A stretch of DNA of 64,000 bases from Chitinophaga tropicalis. Lineage in GTDB: Bacteria; Bacteroidota; Bacteroidia; Chitinophagales; Chitinophagaceae. Numbering within the stretch: position 1 is the stretch's first letter; every line of letters starts with the position of its first letter. The translations under genes were made by a program, and so were the position numbers. This document shows positions 54,981-63,553 of this stretch, piece after piece. The notes beneath the pieces were generated by a model, which saw only the letters and a program-made list of their open reading frames with translations, was not told the origin of the DNA and made no database searches. The DNA lies in NCBI RefSeq assembly GCF_009758205.1, contig NZ_WRXN01000010.1, positions 229,615-293,614 on the forward strand. Reading direction: 5' to 3'.

Positions 54981-56136
54981 TACTTTTATACTCAGTGGTC
55001 AGCACGTTCACAACAGATAAAATACTCAGCAACACCATAAATGAAGTAGCCCATCCCCATCCTCCTATATTCCAGCATTGTATAGCCACATATGCCCCTA
55101 ATGCCCCGCCAATAAAATAACTGGTCATATAGACAGTATTGATACGGCTGTTAGCCTTATGGTCCAGTGAGTAAATGATCGCGATATTAGTTACCTGGCT
55201 GGCCTGTACACCAATATCCAGCAGGATAACCGTCACCCAGATAACGGTAAGTGAACCGGGAAATAATTTCAGGAGTAAGATGCTGAACAGGGTCAATCCT
55301 GTTGAAAATAATAAAGACCTGGACGGAGTTCCTTTATCTGCCTGTTTTCCGAAAAACGGGGCTATTAATGCACCCGCAGTTGCAAGCAGGCCAAACAGCC
55401 CTATAACGGAAGGCGAATAGTAAAATGGCTCACCGCTCAGGTAGAAGGTCAATGTTACCCAGAATGCGCTTAAAGCGCCAAAAGCGAGCATTCCCGTTAA
55501 TGCAGTCCTCCGTAGTAATGGAAATCTGCCCAACTGAGCAATCGTCGATTTCAGTAATCCGGCATAAGTAGCATTAAAACGCTCTGTTGCGGAGGGGAAA
55601 TCTGCCTGCATCAAGATAGCTGTAAATAGCACCAGGCCGACAGAGATCAGGTATACATATTGCCAGCCCAGCCAGTTAGTAATATAACCACTGAAAACCC
55701 TGGCCAGCAGGATACCGGCTAAAATACCCGTAAATATCTGTCCAACTATCTTTCCCCTGTTCTCTTTCACCAGGCTTGCTGCCATAGGTAAAATAACCTG
55801 TGCTACGACTGAGAAGATACCTATAAACAGACTGCCTGCATAAAGTATCCAGAGGTTGGATGCAAACTCTACCAGCAGAAGAGAGAAGATCAGCCCGATC
55901 TGAAGATAGAGGACCAGCTTTTTACGCTCAACCATATCGCCGATGGGAGTAAGGAAGAACAAGCCAATTCCATAACCTACCTGTGATAAAACAGAAATAA
56001 TACCGGCCTTTCCGGCGTCGATATGAAAAGAGAGCGCAATAGCGTTCAGGATGGGCTGGCTGTAATATACATTCGCCACACATATTCCCGCTGTTGCGGC
56101 CATAATAAAGATCTGAGTTCTTGTAAGAGATGCCAT
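54931..56136 (-). CDS. MFS efflux transporter (AraJ/YdhP-like)
   Basis: 401 residues from MASLTRTQIFIMAA; a longer in-frame start lacks a membrane-like beginning. Twelve membrane segments of the drug:H+ antiporter (DHA1) type, with GDMVERKKLVLY between TM2 and TM3 as the MFS loop motif. Substrate unknown. The last 17 residues (from SNSSRRDSNPH) are read from the antisense strand of the tRNA-like sequence, and the stop codon lies in its anticodon loop, so the native tail has been replaced or extended. A 26-bp dyad precedes it and a Crp-type regulator gene lies upstream. Confidence 0.85.
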   Translation of the reverse strand: MASLTRTQIFIMAATAGICVANVYYSQPILNAIALSFHIDAGKAGIISVLSQVGYGIGLFFLTPIGDMVERKKLVLYLQIGLIFSLLLVEFASNLWILYAGSLFIGIFSVVAQVILPMAASLVKENRGKIVGQIFTGILAGILLARVFSGYITNWLGWQYVYLISVGLVLFTAILMQADFPSATERFNATYAGLLKSTIAQLGRFPLLRRTALTGMLAFGALSAFWVTLTFYLSGEPFYYSPSVIGLFGLLATAGALIAPFFGKQADKGTPSRSLLFSTGLTLFSILLLKLFPGSLTVIWVTVILLDIGVQASQVTNIAIIYSLDHKANSRINTVYMTSYFIGGALGAYVAIQCWNIGGWGWATSFMVLLSILSVVNVLTTEYKSNSSRRDSNPHALAGRE

Positions 56137-56151
56137 CGTAATTACTTTAAA

Positions 56152-56177
56152 TTGTATCGTCAATTCTGACAACACAA
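56152..56177. promoter_or_regulatory. 26-bp dyad operator in front of the MFS gene
   Basis: Reading on the - strand TTGT-N4-GTCAgaatTGAC... with ACAA at the far end: outer TTGT/ACAA and inner GTCA/TGAC arms are symmetric about one centre, 16-41 bases upstream of the MFS start. The shape suits a dimeric regulator such as the Crp/Fnr-type protein encoded just upstream. Confidence 0.5.
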
Positions 56178-56260
56178 AATTGGTACAGATGGACACCCTT
56201 TCCAATGAACTATTCCAGGAAATAAGGGCGAACTGGTTCAGGTAAAAATGTTGAACTAAA

Positions 56261-56851
56261 TTAACTTTTCCGGGAGCTTCTTTTATTGCGGAGTTTGGAT
56301 AAGTATTCTGTGGTCATGCCCAGGAAGGAAGCCAGCGCATATTGAGGTACTTTACTGACGATGTGAGGATATCGTTCCAGGAAACCTTCATAACGTTGTT
56401 CAGCAGATTGGGTAAGATTGGTGATAACCCGGCGGGCCATATATGCTGCAGTATTTTCTGCAAGTATCCTGAAGAATGTTTCGAAATTATGCCGGCTTTT
56501 TTTGAGGCGCTGCTCTGCTTCATAATCTATCTGTAATACAATACTATCTTCCAATGCCATTACAAACATGGAAGCCGGCTGCTGATAGATATAACTGTTA
56601 TAGTCAGAGATCCACCAATCGTCTACTGCAAACTGTATGGTATGCTCCTCCCCTTCATCGCCTATTACATAAGCTCTGAAACTGCCCTGTACTACATAAT
56701 ATCTATGGGTTGCTACAAAATTGGGTTGTATGATGTACTGTCTTTTTTTAACCCTAATAGATTTAAAACTGTCACAGAATACATTCAGCTCATCGTCGGT
56801 GAATGAGATGCGTTTGAGAATATGTTCTTTAAAATTATCGTATTCTGTCAT
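56261..56851 (-). CDS. Crp/Fnr family transcriptional regulator
   Basis: 196 residues. N-terminal cyclic-nucleotide-like beta roll (about 20-120; YYVVQGSFRAYVIGDEGEEHTIQFA) and a C-terminal helical part with a short helix-turn-helix (VPQYALASFLGMTTEYLSKLR, about 168-189), the arrangement common in Bacteroidota members of this superfamily. No cAMP-binding Arg/Glu motif or Fe-S cysteines are apparent, so the effector is unknown. Ten bases after the histidine kinase, last in the operon before the MFS gene it may control. Confidence 0.88.
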   Translation of the reverse strand: MTEYDNFKEHILKRISFTDDELNVFCDSFKSIRVKKRQYIIQPNFVATHRYYVVQGSFRAYVIGDEGEEHTIQFAVDDWWISDYNSYIYQQPASMFVMALEDSIVLQIDYEAEQRLKKSRHNFETFFRILAENTAAYMARRVITNLTQSAEQRYEGFLERYPHIVSKVPQYALASFLGMTTEYLSKLRNKRSSRKS

Positions 56852-56861
56852 GGGTATAAAG

Positions 56862-58193
56862 TTATTGCAAAGTCATCAGATTCCTTACAAAGATAACGGT
56901 CATTGTCGTGCCTTCTCCAACAGTCGAATCTACTTCCAGCCTCATAGCATGGTATTCAGCGATGCACTTTACGATTGCCAGTCCAAGGCCATAGCTCTCT
57001 GCTTCATGACTATTCTTTTTCCTGAAGCGATCAAATATCCTGTCAATATCTCCGAGAGGAATGCCTATCCCTGTATCTGTTATTGAGATAGCGTACGATC
57101 CTTCGGTAGTTACCTTATCACTTATACTAATACTGCCATCCTGTTTATTGTAACGGATGGCATTGTTGATAAGGTTATAGAACAATTGAAACAACAGGTC
57201 ATGATTCATCTGCTTCAATATAGCCTGCGTATCTACAGAAACTGACACCCTGATATTCTTATCTTCCAGCCGATGTTCAAGTTCTGTAATGATATCCCTG
57301 ATCATTCTTTCCGGTTGAACGTTGTCCTGCCTGGTGTATTGATCATTCTCTATTCTTGATATCAATAAAAGAGAATGGACTATCTTCTTCAACCGGTTCA
57401 GTGTCTTCATCATTTCAATGATCTTTTCCTGTACCATCTCATCAAGATCATTCAATAACATCAGATTCTCCATCTTGGTTTGCAGGATACCAATAGGCGT
57501 CATCAGCTCATGAGAAGCGTTGGAAGTAAATTCTCTCTCTCTGTCAAAATCTTCTTTGATCCGGTCCATCAAGGCAATGAGGGACTTGTCAAGGTAACGG
57601 AAATCTACTGTTGTTGTATTAACAGGCGGTGGAGATTCTTTGAAAGGGAAAACGGGGTTTAATATTTTAGTTTGTATAATTGTCTTTAATGGGCGAAGCA
57701 GGATACGTGTAAAGGAAAGATCGATCAGTAGGGTCAGAATGATCAGTATACCTAACACATATAAAGCGATCTTTTGCAGCGGGCTGTTATACTGGCTGAT
57801 AGAGGCTATTGTCCTGCCTACTTCCAGTTCATACAGCTGGTTATTGAATTGAAAAGCCTGATTTAAGACGCGATATGTTACAGTATCGCCTTCAATGATC
57901 CTTTGGCTTGTTTGTATAGTATCTGCGGTGTAGATGTTCTTTTTTCTTTCAAGGGAAATATATTCTTCTTTTAGCAGTGTATAACTTCCATAAGAAGAAT
58001 CGCCCTGCAAATAATAGTCGATCCCATTCTTCCGGATATTATCTATTACTTTCTCTGCCTGTTGTTTTAACAGTTTGTTAGTACTCTGGAAAGCTACCCT
58101 GTCTATCAGGAATGGCAGCAATACAACGAAAAGCAGCACTATTGCGACCTTCGAGAAGGTTGTTGTGAGTGTAAGTTTGGTCAGAAGCTTCAC
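56862..58193 (-). CDS. sensor histidine kinase
   Basis: 443 residues. Membrane spans at about 15-33 and 142-162 flank a periplasmic sensor region of about 105 residues. Then HAMP-like linker, HisKA with His228 (NASHELMTPIGI), N box LINNAIRYNKQDG, G1 TDTGIGIPLGD, F and G2 YGLGLAIV. All residues needed for activity are present. Cognate of the response regulator encoded seven bases upstream. Confidence 0.93.
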   Translation of the reverse strand: MKLLTKLTLTTTFSKVAIVLLFVVLLPFLIDRVAFQSTNKLLKQQAEKVIDNIRKNGIDYYLQGDSSYGSYTLLKEEYISLERKKNIYTADTIQTSQRIIEGDTVTYRVLNQAFQFNNQLYELEVGRTIASISQYNSPLQKIALYVLGILIILTLLIDLSFTRILLRPLKTIIQTKILNPVFPFKESPPPVNTTTVDFRYLDKSLIALMDRIKEDFDREREFTSNASHELMTPIGILQTKMENLMLLNDLDEMVQEKIIEMMKTLNRLKKIVHSLLLISRIENDQYTRQDNVQPERMIRDIITELEHRLEDKNIRVSVSVDTQAILKQMNHDLLFQLFYNLINNAIRYNKQDGSISISDKVTTEGSYAISITDTGIGIPLGDIDRIFDRFRKKNSHEAESYGLGLAIVKCIAEYHAMRLEVDSTVGEGTTMTVIFVRNLMTLQ

Positions 58194-58200
58194 AGTTGTA

Positions 58201-58875
58201 TCAGATTTTTATTTTGTACCCAACTCCCCTGATAGTCTGCAACCAATCTACCGGTGCATATTCCGTCATTTTTTTCCGGATGTTCTTTATATGTACATCG
58301 ATGTAGTTAGAATCATAATCATCATCTGAAAAGCTTCCCCAGATATGTTCACTAAGCTGCATACGTGTAAGCGGGCGGTTCTTATTCAGCAGCATATATC
58401 CCAACAGATCAAATTCTTTTTTTGACAGTTCAATATCTATACTTCCATATAAGACAGTCCTGTTATTCAGATTGACTGTAAACTCGCCCAATGGCACGAT
58501 ATTGTTCTTCAGACCGGATTTTCTCCTGCTTATAGCCTGCATGCGGGATTGTAATTCCAGCAGGGAAAATGGTTTAGGCAGATAATCATCTGCGCCAAGG
58601 TCCAGTCCTTTGATCCTGTCTTCCAGCTTACCACGCGCGGTTAAAATGATATATGATGCTTCGGGACAAGTTTGCTTCGCTTCTTCCAACACTAATAATC
58701 CGTCTTTATCCGGCAATCCCAGATCAAGTAAGATAAAATCGTAAGGGCCTTCTTCCATAAACTGTCCTGCCTTTTTTGCGGTAAAGGCAAGATCACACAG
58801 GTAACCTGCTTTTATGAGGAAATGTTCCATTTCCAAAGCCATTCCTCTTTCATCTTCAATGATCAGTACTTTCAT
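58201..58875 (-). CDS. OmpR/PhoB-family response regulator
   Basis: 224 residues. Receiver domain with acidic pocket (IEDER) and phospho-acceptor Asp51 (ILLDLGLPDKDG), Lys near 102 (LPKPF), and a C-terminal winged helix (FDLLGYMLLNKNRPLTRMQL ... IDVHIKNIRKKM ... RGVGYKI). Partner of the kinase downstream. Five bases after the outer-membrane protein gene. Confidence 0.95.
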   Translation of the reverse strand: MKVLIIEDERGMALEMEHFLIKAGYLCDLAFTAKKAGQFMEEGPYDFILLDLGLPDKDGLLVLEEAKQTCPEASYIILTARGKLEDRIKGLDLGADDYLPKPFSLLELQSRMQAISRRKSGLKNNIVPLGEFTVNLNNRTVLYGSIDIELSKKEFDLLGYMLLNKNRPLTRMQLSEHIWGSFSDDDYDSNYIDVHIKNIRKKMTEYAPVDWLQTIRGVGYKIKI

Positions 58876-58880
58876 ATCAC

Positions 58881-59747
58881 TTAAAGCTGGTAATAAAAGC
58901 TTGCGGTAAAAAATGAATTGAGCTTACCGGGATCTGACTGGGCCTTTTGCCCCAGGAGAGACAGCTGGCAGGCCAGTTCTATCATATAGCTGGAGCGGTT
59001 GTAAGCCAGTGGCAGCTTCAGGTTGTATGATAAGATATCAAAGCTTGTAACTGTTTTAGTAGTGGTTGTTGATCCGCTTCCGGATGGTGTTCCGAGAATT
59101 GGCGAGAAAAGTCCTAATATGCTGTCTCTTACGTTTTTCTCTGTGACGTAATATTTATAAAAACGTTGTGTTCCTCCTGTAACGTCCAATAAAGGAGTAA
59201 GTGTAACCACATCTTTGTCACTTATACTAAACAGGTTAATCTGTTTGCTGATACCAAATGTAGAGAAGAAGTCATTAGTCTTTCCGAAAGCATAATCTCC
59301 TCCCAGGCTTGTGGTGAGCCAGCCGTGATGACTTACACTTATACTGGCCATATGCGGATTAGCTGCCTGCAGGAAAGGTGACAGCTTAGGATAAAAAGTA
59401 TAATTATAACTGAGATCAACAGATAATCTTTTGCTGAGTTTGAAGTCTATACCTGCACCTGCGCTGTAAGCAGATACTAAACGATTGCTGTCATTGAGCA
59501 GCCGGTATGCTACTCCATTAACGTAAATACCTGACTTGTGGCGGTAAGAGGCTGCGGCAGCTATATAGGCCATTTTCTCTTCTGCTTTCTGTCCGTAGTA
59601 ATTGGCGTTATTGGCGTAAATAACGCCAAAGGTCAGCGTCGATCTTTCAGGCGCCACACCATCCTGCTGCTGTGCTACACTATCCACCTGCGCTTTGCAA
59701 AGAATACTGAATAATAATATAGTAAGTAGTGAGAATATTTGCTTCAT
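58881..59747 (-). CDS. predicted outer-membrane beta-barrel protein
   Basis: 288 residues. Signal peptide (KQIFSLLTILLFSILCKAQ), then alternating hydrophobic strands of 9-11 residues rich in Tyr, Phe and Ser, and a terminal FTASFYYQL strand, as in outer-membrane barrels. No close family recognised. Its place between two exported low-complexity proteins and a two-component system suggests a surface or envelope structure under that system's control. Confidence 0.65.
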   Translation of the reverse strand: MKQIFSLLTILLFSILCKAQVDSVAQQQDGVAPERSTLTFGVIYANNANYYGQKAEEKMAYIAAAASYRHKSGIYVNGVAYRLLNDSNRLVSAYSAGAGIDFKLSKRLSVDLSYNYTFYPKLSPFLQAANPHMASISVSHHGWLTTSLGGDYAFGKTNDFFSTFGISKQINLFSISDKDVVTLTPLLDVTGGTQRFYKYYVTEKNVRDSILGLFSPILGTPSGSGSTTTTKTVTSFDILSYNLKLPLAYNRSSYMIELACQLSLLGQKAQSDPGKLNSFFTASFYYQL

Positions 59748-59758
59748 GATCTTTAATA

Positions 59759-60082
59759 TTAATTGACCCGGACGCCTATTTTTTTGATCACGATCTTCGG
59801 TTTTATGATCACATGTGGTTTAACTGGCATTACGGCGGGGGGCACAGCTATCGGCTTTACTTGTTTCTTTGATTTAGGTACCTCTTTGATTACGTCTGGT
59901 ATGGCATCGGTTACAGGCTGGTCCTGCTTTTCCACCTCCGCCGGCTTTTTGACCGGTATTGAATCTAAAGGGACAGAATATGGGGGATGTTGAGGTAGTG
60001 AGACACTACCCCAACTATTTAGGTGACAGATCAACAGGATAATTATTATTCCCGTATACCGGTATAAAATCCCTTTGTCCAT
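59759..60082 (-). CDS. exported Pro/Lys/Val-rich protein
   Basis: 107 residues. Hydrophobic signal (IIIILLICHLNSWG), then a low-complexity part made of PVKKP, PKSKKQVKP, PAVMPVKPHVIIKPKIVIKK units, like the rigid periplasm-spanning linker of TonB-type proteins but without the TonB C-terminal domain. Function unknown. 11 bases before the barrel gene and 13 after the repeat protein, so the three are made together. Confidence 0.6.
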   Translation of the reverse strand: MDKGILYRYTGIIIILLICHLNSWGSVSLPQHPPYSVPLDSIPVKKPAEVEKQDQPVTDAIPDVIKEVPKSKKQVKPIAVPPAVMPVKPHVIIKPKIVIKKIGVRVN

Positions 60083-60095
60083 ATTCTCTTAATAA

Positions 60096-60761
60096 CTATT
60101 TAATTCCAACTCCTAAATTTGCCCCCACTTTAGCAGATGTTCTCACTGGTATAGTCTTAACACCTGTAGTTACACCTGTAACTGCTTTTACAGAATGGGA
60201 ACTTACAACTTTTCCTGTTGTTTTCACACCTGCGCCAGCTGATTTTACACCATTTTTTGCTTCTATGGCTGTTTCTTTTGTAACATTTACACTGGTAGCG
60301 GCAGTATTGTGAGCACCTTCCACAGCGGCTTCTTTTGCAACGTTTACGCTGGTAGCAGTAGTAACGGCGGTATTATGAGTACCTTCTACAGCGGCTTCTT
60401 TTGCAACATTCACGCTGGTAGCAGTAGTAGTGGTAGTATTATGAGTACCTTCCACGGCTGCGTCCGCCTGGCTGGTTATGTTATTTTTCAGCTCATTGGT
60501 GGCCTTTTCAGTAGAAATAACTGCCTTTCCTTTGGAGCTTACTGCTGCATTACTTTCTTTGCCAAAGTTAGCAGAAACAGCGGATGAAGAAGTAATATTA
60601 GCGTCAGTTTTTCCTGTCTTAGCAGCTGCCTGTCCGGATGTATTGGCATTCACTGATTTATTCTGCACTGCAGCTGATTGCGTAGCCTTAGTTGAAACTT
60701 CCTGGGCTGATACAGCACCTGCTAATGAAATAGCCGCGATAATAAAAAATCCTTTTTTCAT
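60096..60761 (-). CDS. exported Ala/Thr/Val-rich repeat protein (LEA-like)
   Basis: 221 residues from the Met of MKKGFFIIAAISLAG, a standard signal peptide. The mature protein has hardly any hydrophobic core and no Cys; it is built of near-identical units AAVEGTHNTxxTTATSVNVAKE (about 18-22 residues, three copies and flanking diverged ones at about residues 105-185). Such hydrophilic Ala/Lys/Thr repeats recall LEA-type stress proteins and surface-coat proteins. First gene of the two-component operon. Confidence 0.7.
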   Translation of the reverse strand: MKKGFFIIAAISLAGAVSAQEVSTKATQSAAVQNKSVNANTSGQAAAKTGKTDANITSSSAVSANFGKESNAAVSSKGKAVISTEKATNELKNNITSQADAAVEGTHNTTTTTATSVNVAKEAAVEGTHNTAVTTATSVNVAKEAAVEGAHNTAATSVNVTKETAIEAKNGVKSAGAGVKTTGKVVSSHSVKAVTGVTTGVKTIPVRTSAKVGANLGVGIK

Positions 60762-60803
60762 ACATTTCCAATTTTGTAGGTGAATAACGTTTGATTGACG
60801 ATA

Positions 60804-60811
60804 CAAACCTA
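60804..60811 (-). promoter_or_regulatory. candidate -7 box of the repeat-protein/two-component operon
   Basis: TAGGTTTG on the - strand, exact TAnnTTTG, about 43 bases before the start codon. Confidence 0.35.
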
Positions 60812-60867
60812 GGTTACCAAGATGAAGGAAAAATGAAAAATGGGGAGTGGGGTATTTCTATTATAAG

Positions 60868-60885
60868 TACCGGATTTTTCCGGTA
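60868..60885. promoter_or_regulatory. palindrome TACCGG-N6-CCGGTA in divergent region
   Basis: An 18-bp inverted repeat between the divergent repeat-protein operon and the nuclease gene. Could be an operator for the response regulator or the Crp-like protein, or a weak terminator-like hairpin. Confidence 0.4.
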
Positions 60886-60961
60886 TTTGATCCTGTTAAC
60901 TAAATATTGCTAAGGATATTAAGATATTGCACTCGTTTAGATCCCTTATGTTAACAATAAA

Positions 60962-62038
60962 ATGCACCCCATGGATTTCAAAGATCAGCTTAAACAACTC
61001 GGGGAAAGAGTTGCTAAGCTTAAAGACCAGATACAGACAGAAGAAGCTACGAAAAATGCTTTTATCATGCCTTTTATTCAATGTCTGGGCTATGATGTAT
61101 TTAATCCCTTTGAAGTAACTCCTGAATTCATTGCAGACATTGGCATTAAGAAAGGTGAGAAAGTAGATTATGCGATCACTAAAGATGGTAAACCAACCAT
61201 CCTGATAGAATGCAAGCACTGGTCGGCCGATCTGGATCCGCATAACAGTCAGTTGTTCCGGTATTTTCATTGTACAGCAGCGAGGTTTGGTATCCTGACC
61301 AATGGTATTCATTATAAATTCTATACTGACCTGGTAGAGCCTAATAAAATGGATGAAAAGCCATTCTTTGAGTTTCATATAGATGATCTTAAAGATACGC
61401 AGGCAGAGAAGTTAAAAGAGTTTCACAAAAGCTACTTTGACCTTGACAAAATCATTACAACAGCCAGTGAGCTGAAATACACCAATGAAATAAAGAATAT
61501 CCTCATCCAGGAGCTCAACGATCCTTCTGATGATTTCACCCGTTACTTTGCAAAGATCGTCTACCCATCTGTTGTCACAGCAAAAGTGCTTGAACAATTC
61601 AAAGGGCTTGTTAAACGTTCATACAATCAATTTGTTAATGACACCATCAGCGAACGGCTTAAATCTGCGTTGAATAATCAGCAGCAACAGGAAATAAAGG
61701 AAGTGACTGAAATAGAAGTCCCCATAGAAGAAGCTAAAATAGTTACAACTGAAGAAGAGCTGGAAGGGTATCATATTGTAAGGTCCCTGCTCCGTCAGAA
61801 GATCAGTGCAAGCAGGATTGTATTCAGAGATACTCAATCTTATATGGGGATACTGCTTGATGATAATAACAGGAAGCCGCTATGCCGGTTGCATTTTAAC
61901 GGGAAGAAGAAATACATATCCTTATTTGATAAAGAAGCGGAAGAGAAAATAGAGATCAAAGTTGTTGATGATATTTTTGAATATGGGGAGCAATTGATGG
62001 TGGCCGCTATGAAGTATGTGGGGACGGAAGGGGTGTGA
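60962..62038 (+). CDS. stand-alone type I restriction R-subunit N-terminal-like nuclease domain protein
   Basis: 358 residues (a start at the fourth codon is also possible). Residues about 25-125 match the HSDR_N nuclease domain: conserved helix ATKNAFIMPFIQCLGYDVFNPFEV, then the PD-(D/E)xK core VDYAI ... TILIECKHW (Asp and Glu-x-Lys). The rest is helical and carries a C-terminal beta domain (GRLHFN...YISLFDKE). No helicase motor, no M or S subunit beside it. Similar orphan genes are widespread; they might be defence or repair nucleases. It lies 1.6 kb from the CRISPR array. Confidence 0.75.
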   Translation: MHPMDFKDQLKQLGERVAKLKDQIQTEEATKNAFIMPFIQCLGYDVFNPFEVTPEFIADIGIKKGEKVDYAITKDGKPTILIECKHWSADLDPHNSQLFRYFHCTAARFGILTNGIHYKFYTDLVEPNKMDEKPFFEFHIDDLKDTQAEKLKEFHKSYFDLDKIITTASELKYTNEIKNILIQELNDPSDDFTRYFAKIVYPSVVTAKVLEQFKGLVKRSYNQFVNDTISERLKSALNNQQQQEIKEVTEIEVPIEEAKIVTTEEELEGYHIVRSLLRQKISASRIVFRDTQSYMGILLDDNNRKPLCRLHFNGKKKYISLFDKEAEEKIEIKVVDDIFEYGEQLMVAAMKYVGTEGV

Positions 62039-62072
62039 AGATTCATTTATACTACTGTAAAATTATTTAGGC

Positions 62073-62264
62073 ATGAAAAAAATTTACCTTTTAACCTCTA
62101 TTATGCTCTTGTTTTTCTCTTGTAGCAAAGATTCTGATACAGGATCAGGATGTGGTTACCATAATGGCAAACCACTTAGTCTGGGGCCGCAAGGAGGTTG
62201 TTATTATACAAACGAGAATGGGAATAAAATCTATGTTGCCAGGTCCGAGTGTAAATGTGATTAA
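62073..62264 (+). CDS. small lipoprotein, Cys-rich
   Basis: 63 residues. Signal peptide with lipobox FFSC (Cys17), then a short mature part with four further cysteines (GCGYHNGK, GGCYY, ECKCD) likely to form disulfides in the periplasm. Not a recognised family; short Cys-containing lipoproteins with an HNGKPLSLG-like segment are common in Bacteroidota. Confidence 0.65.
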   Translation: MKKIYLLTSIMLLFFSCSKDSDTGSGCGYHNGKPLSLGPQGGCYYTNENGNKIYVARSECKCD

Positions 62265-62317
62265 GAAAAATCGCTTTTATATTTCCCACCTGAATATCTC
62301 ACCTAAAAATCGGCCAA

Positions 62318-62476
62318 ATGGGATACAGACGAAGCTATATGTGTAGGGATGGTACATTTGTATCAAGGCATTGGGTACGTGGCAGAAGAACTTACGGGAA
62401 TAATAATGAGTCTACAAGGCGTGTGGTCGCGCTTATCATCCTGATTCTCTTTCTGTTTGCTCAATGTAGCAAGTGA
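62318..62476 (+). CDS. possible 52-residue membrane protein
   Basis: Open frame of 52 codons, ATG to TGA. N-terminal half is Arg-rich with the motif CRDGTFVSRHWVRGRR, which resembles DGTxVxxHxR motifs found in many small bacterial exported proteins; then a C-terminal hydrophobic stretch (VVALIILILFLFA) ending QCSK, so a tail-anchored protein. It overlaps the frame of no other gene. Support is only this composition, so the call is tentative. Confidence 0.4.
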   Translation: MGYRRSYMCRDGTFVSRHWVRGRRTYGNNNESTRRVVALIILILFLFAQCSK

Positions 62477-62743
62477 GTCGAAGCGTTCTTTGACTTTGAG
62501 AAAAAGAAGATACTTGCAGGCATATAGCTACTATCCATATAGTAACATAGGCTTAAAGGTGGAGTTGATGCGGGGATGATTTCCGGGTGTGTAATAGCGG
62601 TAAAATGTATGCGACAGGGGTGCGAAGGAACATTGTACCAATAGAAAGATGTTCACAGGGGTGGCCTGTGGATGGAAGACTGTCAACTATGTAGTTCAAA
62701 GGAGGGGATTCTTTACCAAAAATACAGCTGTCAGGCAAGAGGG
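62477..62743. other. intergenic region, nothing recognised
   Basis: Low-quality open frames on both strands; composition is mixed and AT-richer than the genes. No repeats or hairpins stand out. Confidence 0.5.
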
Positions 62744-63496
62744 TTATTCCCGTTGAATGACAAATGGCAGGAAGTGAGGGTATACTGTGTTTGAGGTCTC
62801 GTTTGATATGGGATGCTGCAGGTATGCAGGTTTATGAAAGACCTGTCCGGTTTGTGGAGGTTGTACCGCAACGATATCGGCGGCCAGGGATCTTCCGTTG
62901 CCAGAGGGGAGGTTATCCTTCAAGCCTCTTACCTGTAGTGTTACCACCAATGTTCCTTTGCCCGGTACATCCACAGAAAATGATGCTCCGCTGAAGGATT
63001 TTCTGCTATCTATGATAAGCACATCGCTCTGCGTGTTTACTACCTGATGTGTGGCGAAACTGATACGGGTTGCGATCACTTTTACTTCCAGCATGTTGAT
63101 GTCTTTAAATGCCGGTAAGGTTTGCGAGGGGATGTGTAGTATACCATCTGCGGAAAGCCGGGGCGCCAGGGCAAAGAACCGATCGGTCCCGGTATGCTTG
63201 TTGAACCGGAAACCGATTATGTTTTTTGTGTTATTCCCGGCAGAGGGAATAAGTGCTTTGGTTAGCCGATTGATATGGCTGGTGTCAGCACGGACATCCA
63301 GCTTGCCGTAGAAAGCGCTGCGAATGAGCGCTCCTTTTTTGCTGGCCATGCCAAAGCGTTGGGCAGCGCGGCGGGTGGCCCGTGTTTGCCGAACTATTTC
63401 GGGCATGCTGCGCAGGAAGTATTTTTTGTTGCGTCTATATCCGATGAGGTTACCAAGCTTACCGATGAAGGGGAACGGAGTATTTTGGGTAGCCAT
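62744..63496 (-). CDS. uncharacterised 250-residue protein
   Basis: No signal peptide. N-terminal pattern PFPFIGKLGNLIGYRRNKKYFLRS is like a family seen in Bacteroidota with a short beta hairpin start (GKLGNLxxYR), followed by an Arg/Lys-rich helical part (TRATRRAAQRFGMASKKG) and two beta-rich sections with FSVDVPGKGTLVVTLQVRG, suggesting a beta-sandwich. I do not recognise a function. It is convergent with the small + genes and divergent from the CRISPR segment. Confidence 0.65.
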   Translation of the reverse strand: MATQNTPFPFIGKLGNLIGYRRNKKYFLRSMPEIVRQTRATRRAAQRFGMASKKGALIRSAFYGKLDVRADTSHINRLTKALIPSAGNNTKNIIGFRFNKHTGTDRFFALAPRLSADGILHIPSQTLPAFKDINMLEVKVIATRISFATHQVVNTQSDVLIIDSRKSFSGASFSVDVPGKGTLVVTLQVRGLKDNLPSGNGRSLAADIVAVQPPQTGQVFHKPAYLQHPISNETSNTVYPHFLPFVIQRE

Positions 63497-63553
63497 GAAG
63501 CTATATATTGGTTATACTAAATATAACATTATTTGCTGAAAATATTTCAACAT

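Noticed and set aside
62553..62738. 61-codon - frame in the gap left of the unknown protein
   Set aside because: No signal, motif or plausible composition.
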